Shown here: piece by piece, positions 26,631 to 34,321 of the stretch | How positions within the stretch are numbered: position 1 is the first letter of the stretch | How the letters are laid out: every line of letters starts with the position of its first letter | From: an uncultured Oscillospiraceae bacterium | Lineage (GTDB): Bacteria > Bacillota > Clostridia > Oscillospirales > Oscillospiraceae | NCBI GenBank assembly: GCA_947623745.1 | Contig: CANQHN010000018.1 | Coordinates: forward strand, 1 to 55,991 | Length of the DNA: 55,991 bases | Reading direction: 5' to 3' | Program-made: the position numbers and the translations under genes | The notes under the pieces: generated by a model | Seen by the model: only the letters and a program-made list of their open reading frames with translations | Told to the model about the DNA's origin: nothing | Databases searched by the model: none

Positions 26631-27782
26631 TCAGCCCAGGGACTTCAGGGTGTACTCCAGGCCCTTCTCGATCATCTCGTTGGCGTCGGGCAGGCCGGAT
26701 ACCTTGATGGGCTTGTCAGGATAGAGCGTGTCAAAGGCGTTGATCAGCTCCTTACTGATGCTCATGTGGTAGGCGGTGCGCTTCTCGATGGGCCAGCCCT
26801 CCTCCGGGATCTCGTAGTTGTTGCCGAACAGCCCGGCCTCCCACATGGCGCGGTAGTTGCCGGAGATGCCGTCCTTGAACAGCGCCTCATCGATCTTCTC
26901 ATGGTAGCCGCCCATGACGGGGTTGCAGCTCTCAAACAGGGTGCACAGGGCGTTGGTGTTGTCGCCCAGGCCCCGGTGAGACAGGCCGTAGGAGGTCTGC
27001 CCGGAGAACTCCAGACGCATGGGCAGGTTGTTGATCACGCAGTTCATCACGGCCGTGGAGCCCAGGGGCACAGCGTTCTCATGGACCACCAGAGTGTTGA
27101 CCAGGGTGGTGGACTCGGCGCCGGCCTCGTGGCCGTCCAGGATGAAGTCGATGCCCTCGGTGTTGATGAAGTTATAGATGGCCCAGCAGGTCTGCTCGGT
27201 GAGGTAGCCGTCCTGCACGCCGGGGTGGTTGCGGTTGAGGTTGCGGATCTCGGCCAGCTCGTCATGCTTCAGTTCGCGCCCGGAGGGGTTGAAGCGGTAG
27301 TTGGGGTCGGGCCACTGGTGGATGGGGTTGGTCAGGCGGGTGCCCACGTGGAACTCCCGCACGGTGCCGTCGGGCAGATCGAAGGTCATCTTGCCGATCT
27401 GGCCGCGCAGGGGCTGGGTGTGGGTGTAGCCGCTGTTGTTGGCATGGACCATGACATAGATGGTGCCGGCCTCGCACTTGGCGTTCTCCAGATAGGTCAC
27501 GGCGTTGAGCATGGAGCCCACCTCGTTGGTGTGGGTGCCGCCGTAGATGAACGCCTTGCCGCCGGGGACGCCGCTGTCAAAGACGTAGATATCCACGTCG
27601 TTGATGGTGCCCTTCAGGTTCGCATTGTAGTCGCTGAGCTTGAGCACGCCGGTGATGTTGGGGTTGCCGGTGTAGAGCACGTCGGGCTGCTGCTGCTCCC
27701 AGAAGGCGCTGCCGGCCACGACGCAGATCAGCGCGGCCACCAGAAGGACGGCGACGTTTCGGATCAGTTGATTATTCTTCAT
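26631..27782 (-). CDS. Membrane-anchored zinc hydrolase, AspA/AstE-like (module 2)
   Basis: A 383-residue paralogue of the product of 23119-24255, with a signal anchor (about 8-27) and the same ligand order: H84 and E87 ('THTNEVGS'), 'NLNRNHPG', H218 ('DGHEAG') and E284 ('LFESCNPVMGG'). 'TNPIHQWPDP' and 'HANNSG' are shared almost unchanged between the two. The domain should face outward. Length exceeds cytoplasmic AstE/AspA (about 320) because of the anchor and an insertion between the second and third ligands. It follows the second microprotein gene by 16 bp. Confidence 0.8.
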   Translation of the reverse strand: MKNNQLIRNVAVLLVAALICVVAGSAFWEQQQPDVLYTGNPNITGVLKLSDYNANLKGTINDVDIYVFDSGVPGGKAFIYGGTHTNEVGSMLNAVTYLENAKCEAGTIYVMVHANNSGYTHTQPLRGQIGKMTFDLPDGTVREFHVGTRLTNPIHQWPDPNYRFNPSGRELKHDELAEIRNLNRNHPGVQDGYLTEQTCWAIYNFINTEGIDFILDGHEAGAESTTLVNTLVVHENAVPLGSTAVMNCVINNLPMRLEFSGQTSYGLSHRGLGDNTNALCTLFESCNPVMGGYHEKIDEALFKDGISGNYRAMWEAGLFGNNYEIPEEGWPIEKRTAYHMSISKELINAFDTLYPDKPIKVSGLPDANEMIEKGLEYTLKSLG

Positions 27783-27798
27783 ATCGCTCCCATCCTCC

Positions 27799-27954
27799 CT
27801 ACTTTATGCCCAGCGCCCGGAGGACCAGCGGGATGCAGACGATCCCCAGGCAGATGGCCATATCGAATTTCTTCTCGCGGATAATGTCCCAGATGACCAC
27901 CAGCGCCAGGATAGCGACGATGATACGGTAGATCACGTATAAAACGGATATCAT
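27799..27954 (-). CDS. Two-TM membrane microprotein, 51 residues (module 2)
   Basis: The ATG at 27954 has a near-perfect AAGGAGGTG site eight bases upstream and lies 13 bp after the permease stop, exactly as in module 1. The product has a hydrophobic helix to 'LALVVIWDIIREKK', then a second helix 'AICLGIVCIPLVLRALGIK'. The charged loop and C-terminus match the module-1 microprotein. Function is unknown; a stabilising or coupling subunit for the permease or the hydrolase would fit its place between them (inference). Confidence 0.8.
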   Translation of the reverse strand: MISVLYVIYRIIVAILALVVIWDIIREKKFDMAICLGIVCIPLVLRALGIK

Positions 27955-27967
27955 ATCCTGCACCTCC

Positions 27968-29305
27968 TTAAATCATCAGGGCCTTGGCGGCGACCCGGGC
28001 CACGATGTAGACCACGGCCACCACGCATACCAGGATCACGGGGATCACGTTTTTGACCACCACGGACTTGCCGGATACGCCGTCGGCGCCCAGCGCCTGG
28101 CTGGTCAGATCCACGATGCCGCCCCGCAGGGAGGTGAACATGCTGATCGCCAGGACCGCGCCCAGGCCGAACATGGCCATCTCCGTATTGCCGTACAGGG
28201 CCTCCACCAGCAGGAAATCGCCGGCGGCGGCGATGCACACCGCCAGGGCGGGGCCGAAGAAGGTGCCGGCGATCAGGACCAGCACACACAGGCCCACAGC
28301 CAGGAACGTGCCGGTGGTGGCGCTGTTGAGGGTGGAGGCGGCGGTAGCCAGGGCGAACTGAGCGGAGATGGTGCCCACGCTGCCCACCAGGGTGAGGACC
28401 TCGGTGACGCTGGCGAAGGCGTACATCAGGACCAGCTCAGGGGCCGCGGAGCGCATCCCCTCGGCGGCCGCCGTCAGAGGATTGGCGCTCTTGGCCTTCA
28501 GGAACACGGCCAGGATGAAGCCGATGGTGTAGATGAGGGGGTAGCCCAGGAAGGGCATGATAAAGTACAGGAAGTTGTGGCTGATGAGCAGCAGGGCCAC
28601 CACGATCAGGGGGACCAGGCACACCGGGCCGCCGGCCTTCTCCCGGTCGGGGTCGGCCTGCACATCCTCCAGGATGCGTCTGCCGGAGATGGCGCAGTAG
28701 ACCACAAGGGCGGGCAGCGCGATCACCAGGCAGGGCACGAAGTAGCCCTCAAAGGAGCCCAGGTACCCGTTGGGGCCATGGGCGATGACGGTGAGCATGG
28801 TGGGCATGCACAGGGGGGGCAGCAGGACGCCCAGGGCGGAGCCCACGGCCACTACCTCCACGGCCTTGGCCTTATCGGCGCCCTTGTCCATCAGGTACTT
28901 GCCCACCATCAGGCCAGTGCTCAGCACACTGGTCAGCGCCACGCCGGTCAGCATCGCGGGCAGGGCCACGAACAGGGTCAGGAACAGCAGCTGCAGCACG
29001 TTGCCGCGCTTGCGCCCGACGATCTTTTGGAAAATGTACTCCAGCGTACCGTTGTGGTACAGCAGGAACACAAAGGCCGCGCCGGCCAGGATCTGCATGG
29101 CGTTGTCAAGGTAGGCGAAGGGCCCCTCCACGATCTCCCGCACACGGACCCCCATGCCGGCCAGCAGCGTCACAATGGCGCACACCACAAAGACCAGGGG
29201 GGCGACCAGAGCGATCCGGTTCTTGAAAAACACGCTCAAGACCGCGACAACAGCCAGCAGAACAAACAACAGCAGATAGGCTTCTGTTAAATTCACTCGA
29301 TTCAC
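27968..29305 (-). CDS. Multi-pass permease (module 2)
   Basis: A 445-residue membrane protein with about 12 TM helices. It is distantly similar in layout to the module-1 permease (N-terminal helices, 'ALGVLLPPLCMPTMLTVIA' as a Pro/Gly-rich re-entrant region, polar loop 'DVQADPDREKAGG' near the middle, second re-entrant region 'AGTFFGPALAVCIAAAGDF'). I place it in or near the ion-transporter superfamily, but with less certainty than its partner. It lies between the gamma-glutamyltransferase and the second microprotein. Substrate unknown. Confidence 0.65.
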   Translation of the reverse strand: MNRVNLTEAYLLLFVLLAVVAVLSVFFKNRIALVAPLVFVVCAIVTLLAGMGVRVREIVEGPFAYLDNAMQILAGAAFVFLLYHNGTLEYIFQKIVGRKRGNVLQLLFLTLFVALPAMLTGVALTSVLSTGLMVGKYLMDKGADKAKAVEVVAVGSALGVLLPPLCMPTMLTVIAHGPNGYLGSFEGYFVPCLVIALPALVVYCAISGRRILEDVQADPDREKAGGPVCLVPLIVVALLLISHNFLYFIMPFLGYPLIYTIGFILAVFLKAKSANPLTAAAEGMRSAAPELVLMYAFASVTEVLTLVGSVGTISAQFALATAASTLNSATTGTFLAVGLCVLVLIAGTFFGPALAVCIAAAGDFLLVEALYGNTEMAMFGLGAVLAISMFTSLRGGIVDLTSQALGADGVSGKSVVVKNVIPVILVCVVAVVYIVARVAAKALMI

Positions 29306-29362
29306 TCCTCATTTTAAACGAGTATGCCTGGCCGAGGAGGGCCGGCAGACAGTTTTAGGGGC

Positions 29363-29398
29363 GTCCCCCGCCCGCCTGGGGGAGGGCGGGCAGGGGAC
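29363..29398 (-). promoter_or_regulatory. GC-rich intercistronic hairpin before permease 2
   Basis: GTCCCCCGCCCGCC (29363-29376) pairs with GGCGGGCAGGGGAC (29385-29398) with one mismatch. It stands in the 143-bp gap between the gamma-glutamyltransferase gene and permease 2, matching the position of the hairpin before permease 1. Confidence 0.5.
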
Positions 29399-29448
29399 AC
29401 AGAGAGGGACGAAACGGATCGACCGCCGTTTCTACAGAACTATGAAGA

Positions 29449-31278
29449 TCAATACGCCTGGGAGGAGTAGTCACGGCGAGGATCGCCGCCGGCATAGAAC
29501 TTGCCGGCATCCTTGTCCAGGTAGATGGCGGCAATACCGCCCACAGAGGAGTTGTACTCGCCGGCGTCCTTCATCTCGTAGCCCATCTCCTCCAGCGCAG
29601 AGACCACATCGGGGTCGATGCGGGGCTGCTCAATGGTCAGAGAGGTCAGCGGGCCAGTGCTGAAGGAGCGGTTGATGGCCATAGCGCGGGGGGCGTTGAT
29701 GGCCTGCTGGACGTTCATGTCGTACAGCAGGATGTTGTTCATGACCGTCGCCACTGCCGGGGGAATGGCCAGGGAGCCGGGGGAGCCGATGGCCAGGACG
29801 GGCTCGCCATCCTCAAGCACCAGGGTGGGAGAGATGGTGGAGCGCACGCGCTTGCCGGGCATGACGTAGTCGGGGCTGTCGGGATTCTCGTGGTCCAGGT
29901 TGCCCACGTGGCTGTTGTAGTAGAAGCCCAGACCGGGGGCCAGGAACTTACAGCCCCAGCCGTTGCCCAGGGTGTTGGTGGTGGAGACCATGTTGCCGTA
30001 GTCGTCGATGACGACGATGTGGCTGGTGTGCAGGCTCTCGGGCGCGGTCTCGCCCTTCTTGGCGACGGGCAGATCACTGACGGGGACCGACTCCATGACC
30101 TTCTTGTTGTCCATGTCGATGAGCGCGGCGCGCTCAGCGGCGAACTCCTTGGAGACCATCTGGGCGATGGGCAGGTCATAGAAAGCGGGGTCGCCAATGT
30201 AGCTGTAGGAGTCGCTCAGGCCGAGCCGGCAGGCCTCATTGAAGATGAACAGGTAGTCCGCGCTGTTCTGGTCGTACTTGGCGATGTCCAGCTCCTCCAT
30301 GATGTTGAGCATCTCCAGCAGCCAGTCGCCGCCGTTGGACGGCGGGGGAACGGTGACCACTTCGTAGCCGTAGTAGGTGGTGCGGATGGGCTCGCGCTCC
30401 ATGACCTCGTAGTTGGCCAGGTCCTCCTTGGCCATCAGGCTGCCGTTGGCCTGCAGCCCCTCGACGATCTTGTCGGCGATCTCGCCCTCGTAGAACACCT
30501 CCATGCCGCCGTCGGAGATGGCCTGGAGGGTGGCGGCCAGCTTCTCATTCTTGAACAGGTCGCCCTCGGAGTAGGGGATGCCGTCGTTGGTGTAGATGGC
30601 CAGGCCCTCCTCGTCGAAGTTGTCGTAGTTGTCCATGATGGCGTCAGCCAGACGCTTCTCCATGGGGAAGCCGTCCCGGGCCAGCTTGATGGCGGGGGCC
30701 ATGACTTCCTCGCGGCTCATGGTGCCGTACTCCTCCAGGGCGGTCAGAAGGCCGGCGACCTGGCCGGGCACCGCCGCGTTCTTAGCGGTATTGGTGTCGG
30801 TGTCAGGGTTGTACATACCGGGCTGCAGGGCAATGGGCACGGTCTCCATGTACTCCAGGATGTCGTACTGCTGGCCGTCCTCGATGTAGATGTTCATCAT
30901 GCCGCAGCCGCCGATGCCGCTCAGCCAGGGCTCGCAAACGCCAACGGCGAAGGCGGTGGCGACCGCCGCGTCAACGGCGTTGCCGCCGGCCTGGAGGATC
31001 TCCACGCCGGCCTGGGAGGCGTAAATGCTGGCGCTGGTGACGCCGCCGTGGGTGCCGATGGCGCCGTTGCCGAATTCGTCGCCCTCCATGACCTCGGGCT
31101 CCGGCTCGGGCTCGGGCTCAGGCGTGCTGGCCGCGGGAGCGCTGGCGGCGGGGGTGCTGGCAGCGGGGGTGCTGGCGGCCGGCGGGGTCTGCTGCGCACA
31201 GCTGGCCATCAGGCCCACGCACATGGCCAGGGCCAGGAGCAGGGCGCCCAGTCTGGTTCGCATGGTAGTGCTTTGCAT
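29449..31278 (-). CDS. Gamma-glutamyltransferase lipoprotein (GGT/CapD-like)
   Basis: The 609-residue precursor has a lipobox 'LMASC' (Cys27), an Ala/Ser/Pro- then Glu/Pro-rich linker (30-62), and a full GGT domain. It should self-cleave before Thr418 in 'HTSHIVVIDDYGNMVSTTN' (T418 becomes the nucleophile of the small subunit). The oxyanion motif 'GSPGSLAIP' and the large-subunit motif 'GGNAVDAAVA' are present. The enzyme hydrolyses or transfers gamma-glutamyl groups outside the cell. In Bacillus, relatives degrade poly-gamma-glutamate (Ggt, PgsS) or anchor it to peptidoglycan (CapD). Here it heads the block that includes the hydrolase/permease modules, downstream of pgsBC. Confidence 0.9.
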   Translation of the reverse strand: MQSTTMRTRLGALLLALAMCVGLMASCAQQTPPAASTPAASTPAASAPAASTPEPEPEPEPEVMEGDEFGNGAIGTHGGVTSASIYASQAGVEILQAGGNAVDAAVATAFAVGVCEPWLSGIGGCGMMNIYIEDGQQYDILEYMETVPIALQPGMYNPDTDTNTAKNAAVPGQVAGLLTALEEYGTMSREEVMAPAIKLARDGFPMEKRLADAIMDNYDNFDEEGLAIYTNDGIPYSEGDLFKNEKLAATLQAISDGGMEVFYEGEIADKIVEGLQANGSLMAKEDLANYEVMEREPIRTTYYGYEVVTVPPPSNGGDWLLEMLNIMEELDIAKYDQNSADYLFIFNEACRLGLSDSYSYIGDPAFYDLPIAQMVSKEFAAERAALIDMDNKKVMESVPVSDLPVAKKGETAPESLHTSHIVVIDDYGNMVSTTNTLGNGWGCKFLAPGLGFYYNSHVGNLDHENPDSPDYVMPGKRVRSTISPTLVLEDGEPVLAIGSPGSLAIPPAVATVMNNILLYDMNVQQAINAPRAMAINRSFSTGPLTSLTIEQPRIDPDVVSALEEMGYEMKDAGEYNSSVGGIAAIYLDKDAGKFYAGGDPRRDYSSQAY

Positions 31279-32087
31279 CTTTTACATTCTCCTCTCTTAA
31301 CTTTCAGATTGAGTGGATAGGTCCGCGGCGCCGGCCGGAAGGCCGGGACCGCCCAGGTCCGAAGGCTGTGTTCTCAGGTGCGGGTGCGCTTTTGACGGCC
31401 TGACCGCCCCGCGGGGGCCTCTGCGGCCTCACCGCGCCAAACCGTCCGCCGGGCGTCAACTGTCGCTCCGCGGCAATCCCACCTGAAAAGACAACCTCCA
31501 GATATTGTAAAGGGCCGCTCTGACAAACGCCGGAAACCGGCCCCTTTCCTGGCTTTTCTCTGACAGCCCCTTTCAGTTCTTATCCGCCGGGAGCTGTCTC
31601 ATGCTTTAACGAAATTTAAACTATTTTTGCTGATTATATTACGAAATCTGAATTTCATTTTGCAGGAATTACTTTTTTAAAATTCATATTGTGTGAGAAA
31701 GATTTTTACGCTCTCTTTATCCTGATGCGAGACCTCCCCCTTTTATCTCACCCATAGTCTACTATATTTTGTGTCAAATGTTCAAGTTTTTCTCTTTTTT
31801 ATTTCTGTCGTTACCCAATATTGTTAATCTTGTCCAACTTTTCAATCAGTTTTTGCCGTTTGAAAACATTCTTATCCCGGATGCTCTCCAAAATACCTTT
31901 CTTCAAATTTGAATGAATTTTTTGATTTTGATTTATACCCTGTAAATTTTTCTTTATAATTTCTTAACAATTTGAGCTTCTTTTTTTTAAGGCCCTCCTT
32001 TTGCGCCGGACTTTGTCCCGCGCGATCCGACCCTCCCGGTCCTCACAGTTAGTTTGCACATCTTGCTCTAAAGTTGCCTTATATTGA
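31279..32087. other. Long gene-free region with a sharp base-composition change
   Basis: About 810 bp without a convincing gene on either strand. The part next to the gamma-glutamyltransferase (31320-31480) is very GC-rich with several short palindromes. The part from about 31600 to 32000 is very AT-rich with poly-T tracts. A TTGACA lies on the minus strand at about 31776-31771, but the -10 at correct spacing is poor. I expect the promoter and a long leader for the gamma-glutamyltransferase operon here but recognise no riboswitch class. Confidence 0.5.
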
Positions 32088-32120
32088 AGGGCCCGGCAGT
32101 CAAACCGACTGCCGGGCCCT
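32088..32120 (-). terminator. Strong hairpin terminator after the pgs operon
   Basis: A perfect 14-bp stem (32088-32101 with 32107-32120, loop AAACC) lies 30 bp past the response-regulator stop. It separates the pgs operon from the gamma-glutamyltransferase operon. The minus-strand tail is only weakly T-rich. Confidence 0.7.
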
Positions 32121-32150
32121 AATTCCTATAATTCGATTTTCTTTTCCCAG

Positions 32151-32792
32151 CTATGCGCGCAGCCGGTATCTCTGCCTGGGCCGCCCCACCTTGCCGTAGC
32201 TCTGACACACCTCCACCCTGCCCTGGGACACCAGATACTGGAGATACCGGTAGGTGGTCTGGTGGGCCAGGCCGGTGCCCTTGGCGATGTCCTCCACCGT
32301 CAGGAACCCGTCCGCCTGCCGCAGGCAGTTCTCGATCAGCTCCAGAGTCGCCCCGCCGATCCCCTTCACGCTCTGCTCCTGGGTCCAGTCCTTCAACTTC
32401 TGCCTGCTCTCCATCAGGCGGATGTGCAGGCGGATGCGGCTGATGATATCGGGCACCTTTATGGGCTTGAGGGCAAAGTCGCTGGCTCCGGCCTCGATGA
32501 ACCCGTCGGCCACCTCCTGGCTCTCATCAATGGTGAACACGATGATGGGCACATCGGCGTCCAGCTCCCGGAGCATTTTGACCCCCTTGATCCCGTTGAT
32601 CCTGGGCAGGTGGTAGTCGATGAGCACCAAGTCCGGATGCTCTGAGGTGAACAGCTTCAGCCCCGCCGGCACGTCCTGGGCCATCAGGGTGCTCCACCCC
32701 TGATACTGGAACACCGCCTGAAGTGCGTCCAGGATCTGGATGTCATCGTCGATCATCAGGATTTTCAGCTCATTCTCCAACACTTCAGTCAC
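32151..32792 (-). CDS. Response regulator, CitB/DcuR type
   Basis: The 213-residue protein has an N-terminal receiver with acidic pocket D15-D17, phospho-acceptor Asp59 in 'LVLIDYHLP' and Lys109 in 'DFALKPIKVPD'. Its C-terminal winged helix-turn-helix ('TVEDIAKGTGLAHQTTYRYL' ending in 'YGKVGRPRQRYRL') is the CitB/DcuR type, whose known members answer to citrate or C4-dicarboxylates. It lies 24 bp after the PgsW-like gene, so it belongs to the pgs operon. No kinase adjoins it; the likely partner is the kinase gene at 20475-21911, 10 kb away on the same strand (inference). Confidence 0.85.
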   Translation of the reverse strand: MTEVLENELKILMIDDDIQILDALQAVFQYQGWSTLMAQDVPAGLKLFTSEHPDLVLIDYHLPRINGIKGVKMLRELDADVPIIVFTIDESQEVADGFIEAGASDFALKPIKVPDIISRIRLHIRLMESRQKLKDWTQEQSVKGIGGATLELIENCLRQADGFLTVEDIAKGTGLAHQTTYRYLQYLVSQGRVEVCQSYGKVGRPRQRYRLRA

Positions 32793-32816
32793 TCCCTCTC
32801 CAAAATCGATTCGGGC

Positions 32817-33875
32817 TCAGCCGGCCGGTCTGCGCCGCGCCCGAAGGCACAGCAGCAGCGCCCCCGCAGCCGCAGTCAGTCCAGCCAGCAGCCAGATTCT
32901 CGGATAGCGCTCCGTACTGTACACCGCCGACTGGCCGATCTCCGGCCAGTCCACCGGGTCATAGGGCAGGCCGTAGTCCGCCGTCAGGCGGCGGATGTTC
33001 AGCAGGTTGATCACAGGCAGCCCCCGGGCCAGATATCGCTGCACCAGGCCGCTGTCTCCGTCCAGCACCGGGGGGCGGGACGGGTTGAGCACCCCCTGCC
33101 CCAGGGAGATGCCGCTCTCTCCGCGGCCCATGGAGGTGACGTTTCCGCCCACCGCCACAAAGCAGTCGATGGGCCCCAGCCTGGCATAGAGCGCCTCGCG
33201 CTGCGCCAGGTTCTCCTGGTAGTCCGGCTGCTCCATCAGCTCCAGACCGCACTCGGACAGCCGCGCTCTGATCTGCGCCGCCAGCTCCGGGTCCATCCCC
33301 TCTCCCACGTCGCTCCCGCCGCCCATGGTCACGGCGGCGCTGCGGGTCTGGATCAGTCCGTCCCGCTCCAGCCGCCACATCATCTCCGGAAAGGTCAGCT
33401 CCGGATCGTTGGCCCCATAGGTGGACGCCCCGACAGAGGAGATGCAGATGAGCTCCACCCCCATGCTCTCGCAGGCCGCCACCACCGCCAGGTCCAGGCC
33501 CGGGAAGGAGCCCGAGAAGCCGGCCCCCACGGTGTCGCCGGGCCGGACTCCCGCCTCATACAGCAGGCGCACGCACAGCGCCCCCATGTCGGGCCAAGCG
33601 GCCGTCCGCTTGGCCTCGACGGCCCCCAGGGTCGTGGTGATGCCGGTGTAGGACTGCCCAATCATCCCCGTCTGGTGCAGGTCCTCCTCCGCCATGGGGA
33701 TGCCCAGCTGCTCCTTATAGCCGCGCACCGCCTCAAAGCAGGCGGACAGCTGCCGGGCCGCCTGGACCTGGGCGTCGTAATACTCCGTCCGCTCTGTCCG
33801 GACACCGCCGGCGGCCAGCAGAGCCGCCGCCGTCACAGCCGCAAGGGCCGCGCACAGCAGGCGCGTGACGCGCAT
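32817..33875 (-). CDS. pgsW: Poly-gamma-glutamate system protein, PgsW-like
   Basis: The 352-residue protein has an N-terminal TM/signal anchor (about 5-22), a large extracytoplasmic domain ('GVRPGDTVGAGFSGSFPGLD', 'AVTMGGGSDVGEGMDPELAA', 'VAVGGNVTSMGRGESG') and a C-terminal TM helix ('WLLAGLTAAAGALLLCL') followed by Arg-rich residues. This matches my memory of the 'poly-gamma-glutamate system protein' family that accompanies PgsB/PgsC where PgsA is absent; its role is not established. I start at the ATG at 33875, which has GAGGAGGCGGG just upstream and lies 11 bp after pgsC; a longer frame would overlap pgsC. No PgsA/CapA metallophosphatase-like gene is in the window. Confidence 0.75.
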   Translation of the reverse strand: MRVTRLLCAALAAVTAAALLAAGGVRTERTEYYDAQVQAARQLSACFEAVRGYKEQLGIPMAEEDLHQTGMIGQSYTGITTTLGAVEAKRTAAWPDMGALCVRLLYEAGVRPGDTVGAGFSGSFPGLDLAVVAACESMGVELICISSVGASTYGANDPELTFPEMMWRLERDGLIQTRSAAVTMGGGSDVGEGMDPELAAQIRARLSECGLELMEQPDYQENLAQREALYARLGPIDCFVAVGGNVTSMGRGESGISLGQGVLNPSRPPVLDGDSGLVQRYLARGLPVINLLNIRRLTADYGLPYDPVDWPEIGQSAVYSTERYPRIWLLAGLTAAAGALLLCLRARRRPAG

Positions 33876-33886
33876 GTCCCGCCTCC

Positions 33887-34321
33887 TCATACCGGAAACA
33901 CCCTCATCCCGAACCACATCATCAGCAGGGCCAGCAGCCCGACCACCACGGCCAGGGAGAGCAGGGACTTGAGCACGCCCTGCTTCTCCATCTCCTGGGC
34001 CATGATGCCGGGCACCAGTACGCCGATCATCCCCGGGTCGTAGGGCAGCAGGCCCGTCCCGACGATGGCCGCGTTGAGCAGGAAGGACAGCAGGATCAGC
34101 ACCGCGAAGCGCCGCCGGCCGTACAGGATGGTCCACCGGGCGATCAGCCTGGCGCAGCCGCAGGCCAGCAGGGCCACGATTACGGTATAGACGACCCGCA
34201 CAGGGGTCTGGAGGGTGAGGGCGATGTACCCCGGCACGATGATGCCCGCCGGGGACAGGCCGGTCAGCTCGGAAAAAATCAGGCTGAGCGCCACGCCGGC
34301 CAGAACGATCTCGTTATACAT
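33887..34321 (-). CDS. pgsC: Poly-gamma-glutamate synthesis membrane protein
   Basis: A 144-residue integral membrane protein (B. subtilis PgsC: 149) with about five TM helices. The N-terminal 'LAGVALSLIFSELTGLSPAG' followed by 'IIVPGYIAL' closely follows the PgsC/CapC signature ('LSLIFTERTGILPAGLVVPG'). With PgsB it forms the amide-ligase complex that extends the gamma-linked glutamate chain at the membrane. An upstream in-frame codon at 34342 exists, but the ATG at 34321 has GAAGGGAGG before it and gives the family N-terminus. Its start overlaps the end of pgsB by eight bases. Confidence 0.9.
   Translation of the reverse strand: MYNEIVLAGVALSLIFSELTGLSPAGIIVPGYIALTLQTPVRVVYTVIVALLACGCARLIARWTILYGRRRFAVLILLSFLLNAAIVGTGLLPYDPGMIGVLVPGIMAQEMEKQGVLKSLLSLAVVVGLLALLMMWFGMRVFPV

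Noticed and set aside
31279-32150. Riboswitch or T-box in the GGT leader
   Set aside because: I could not find a consensus core of any class I know; the region is only listed as gene-free.
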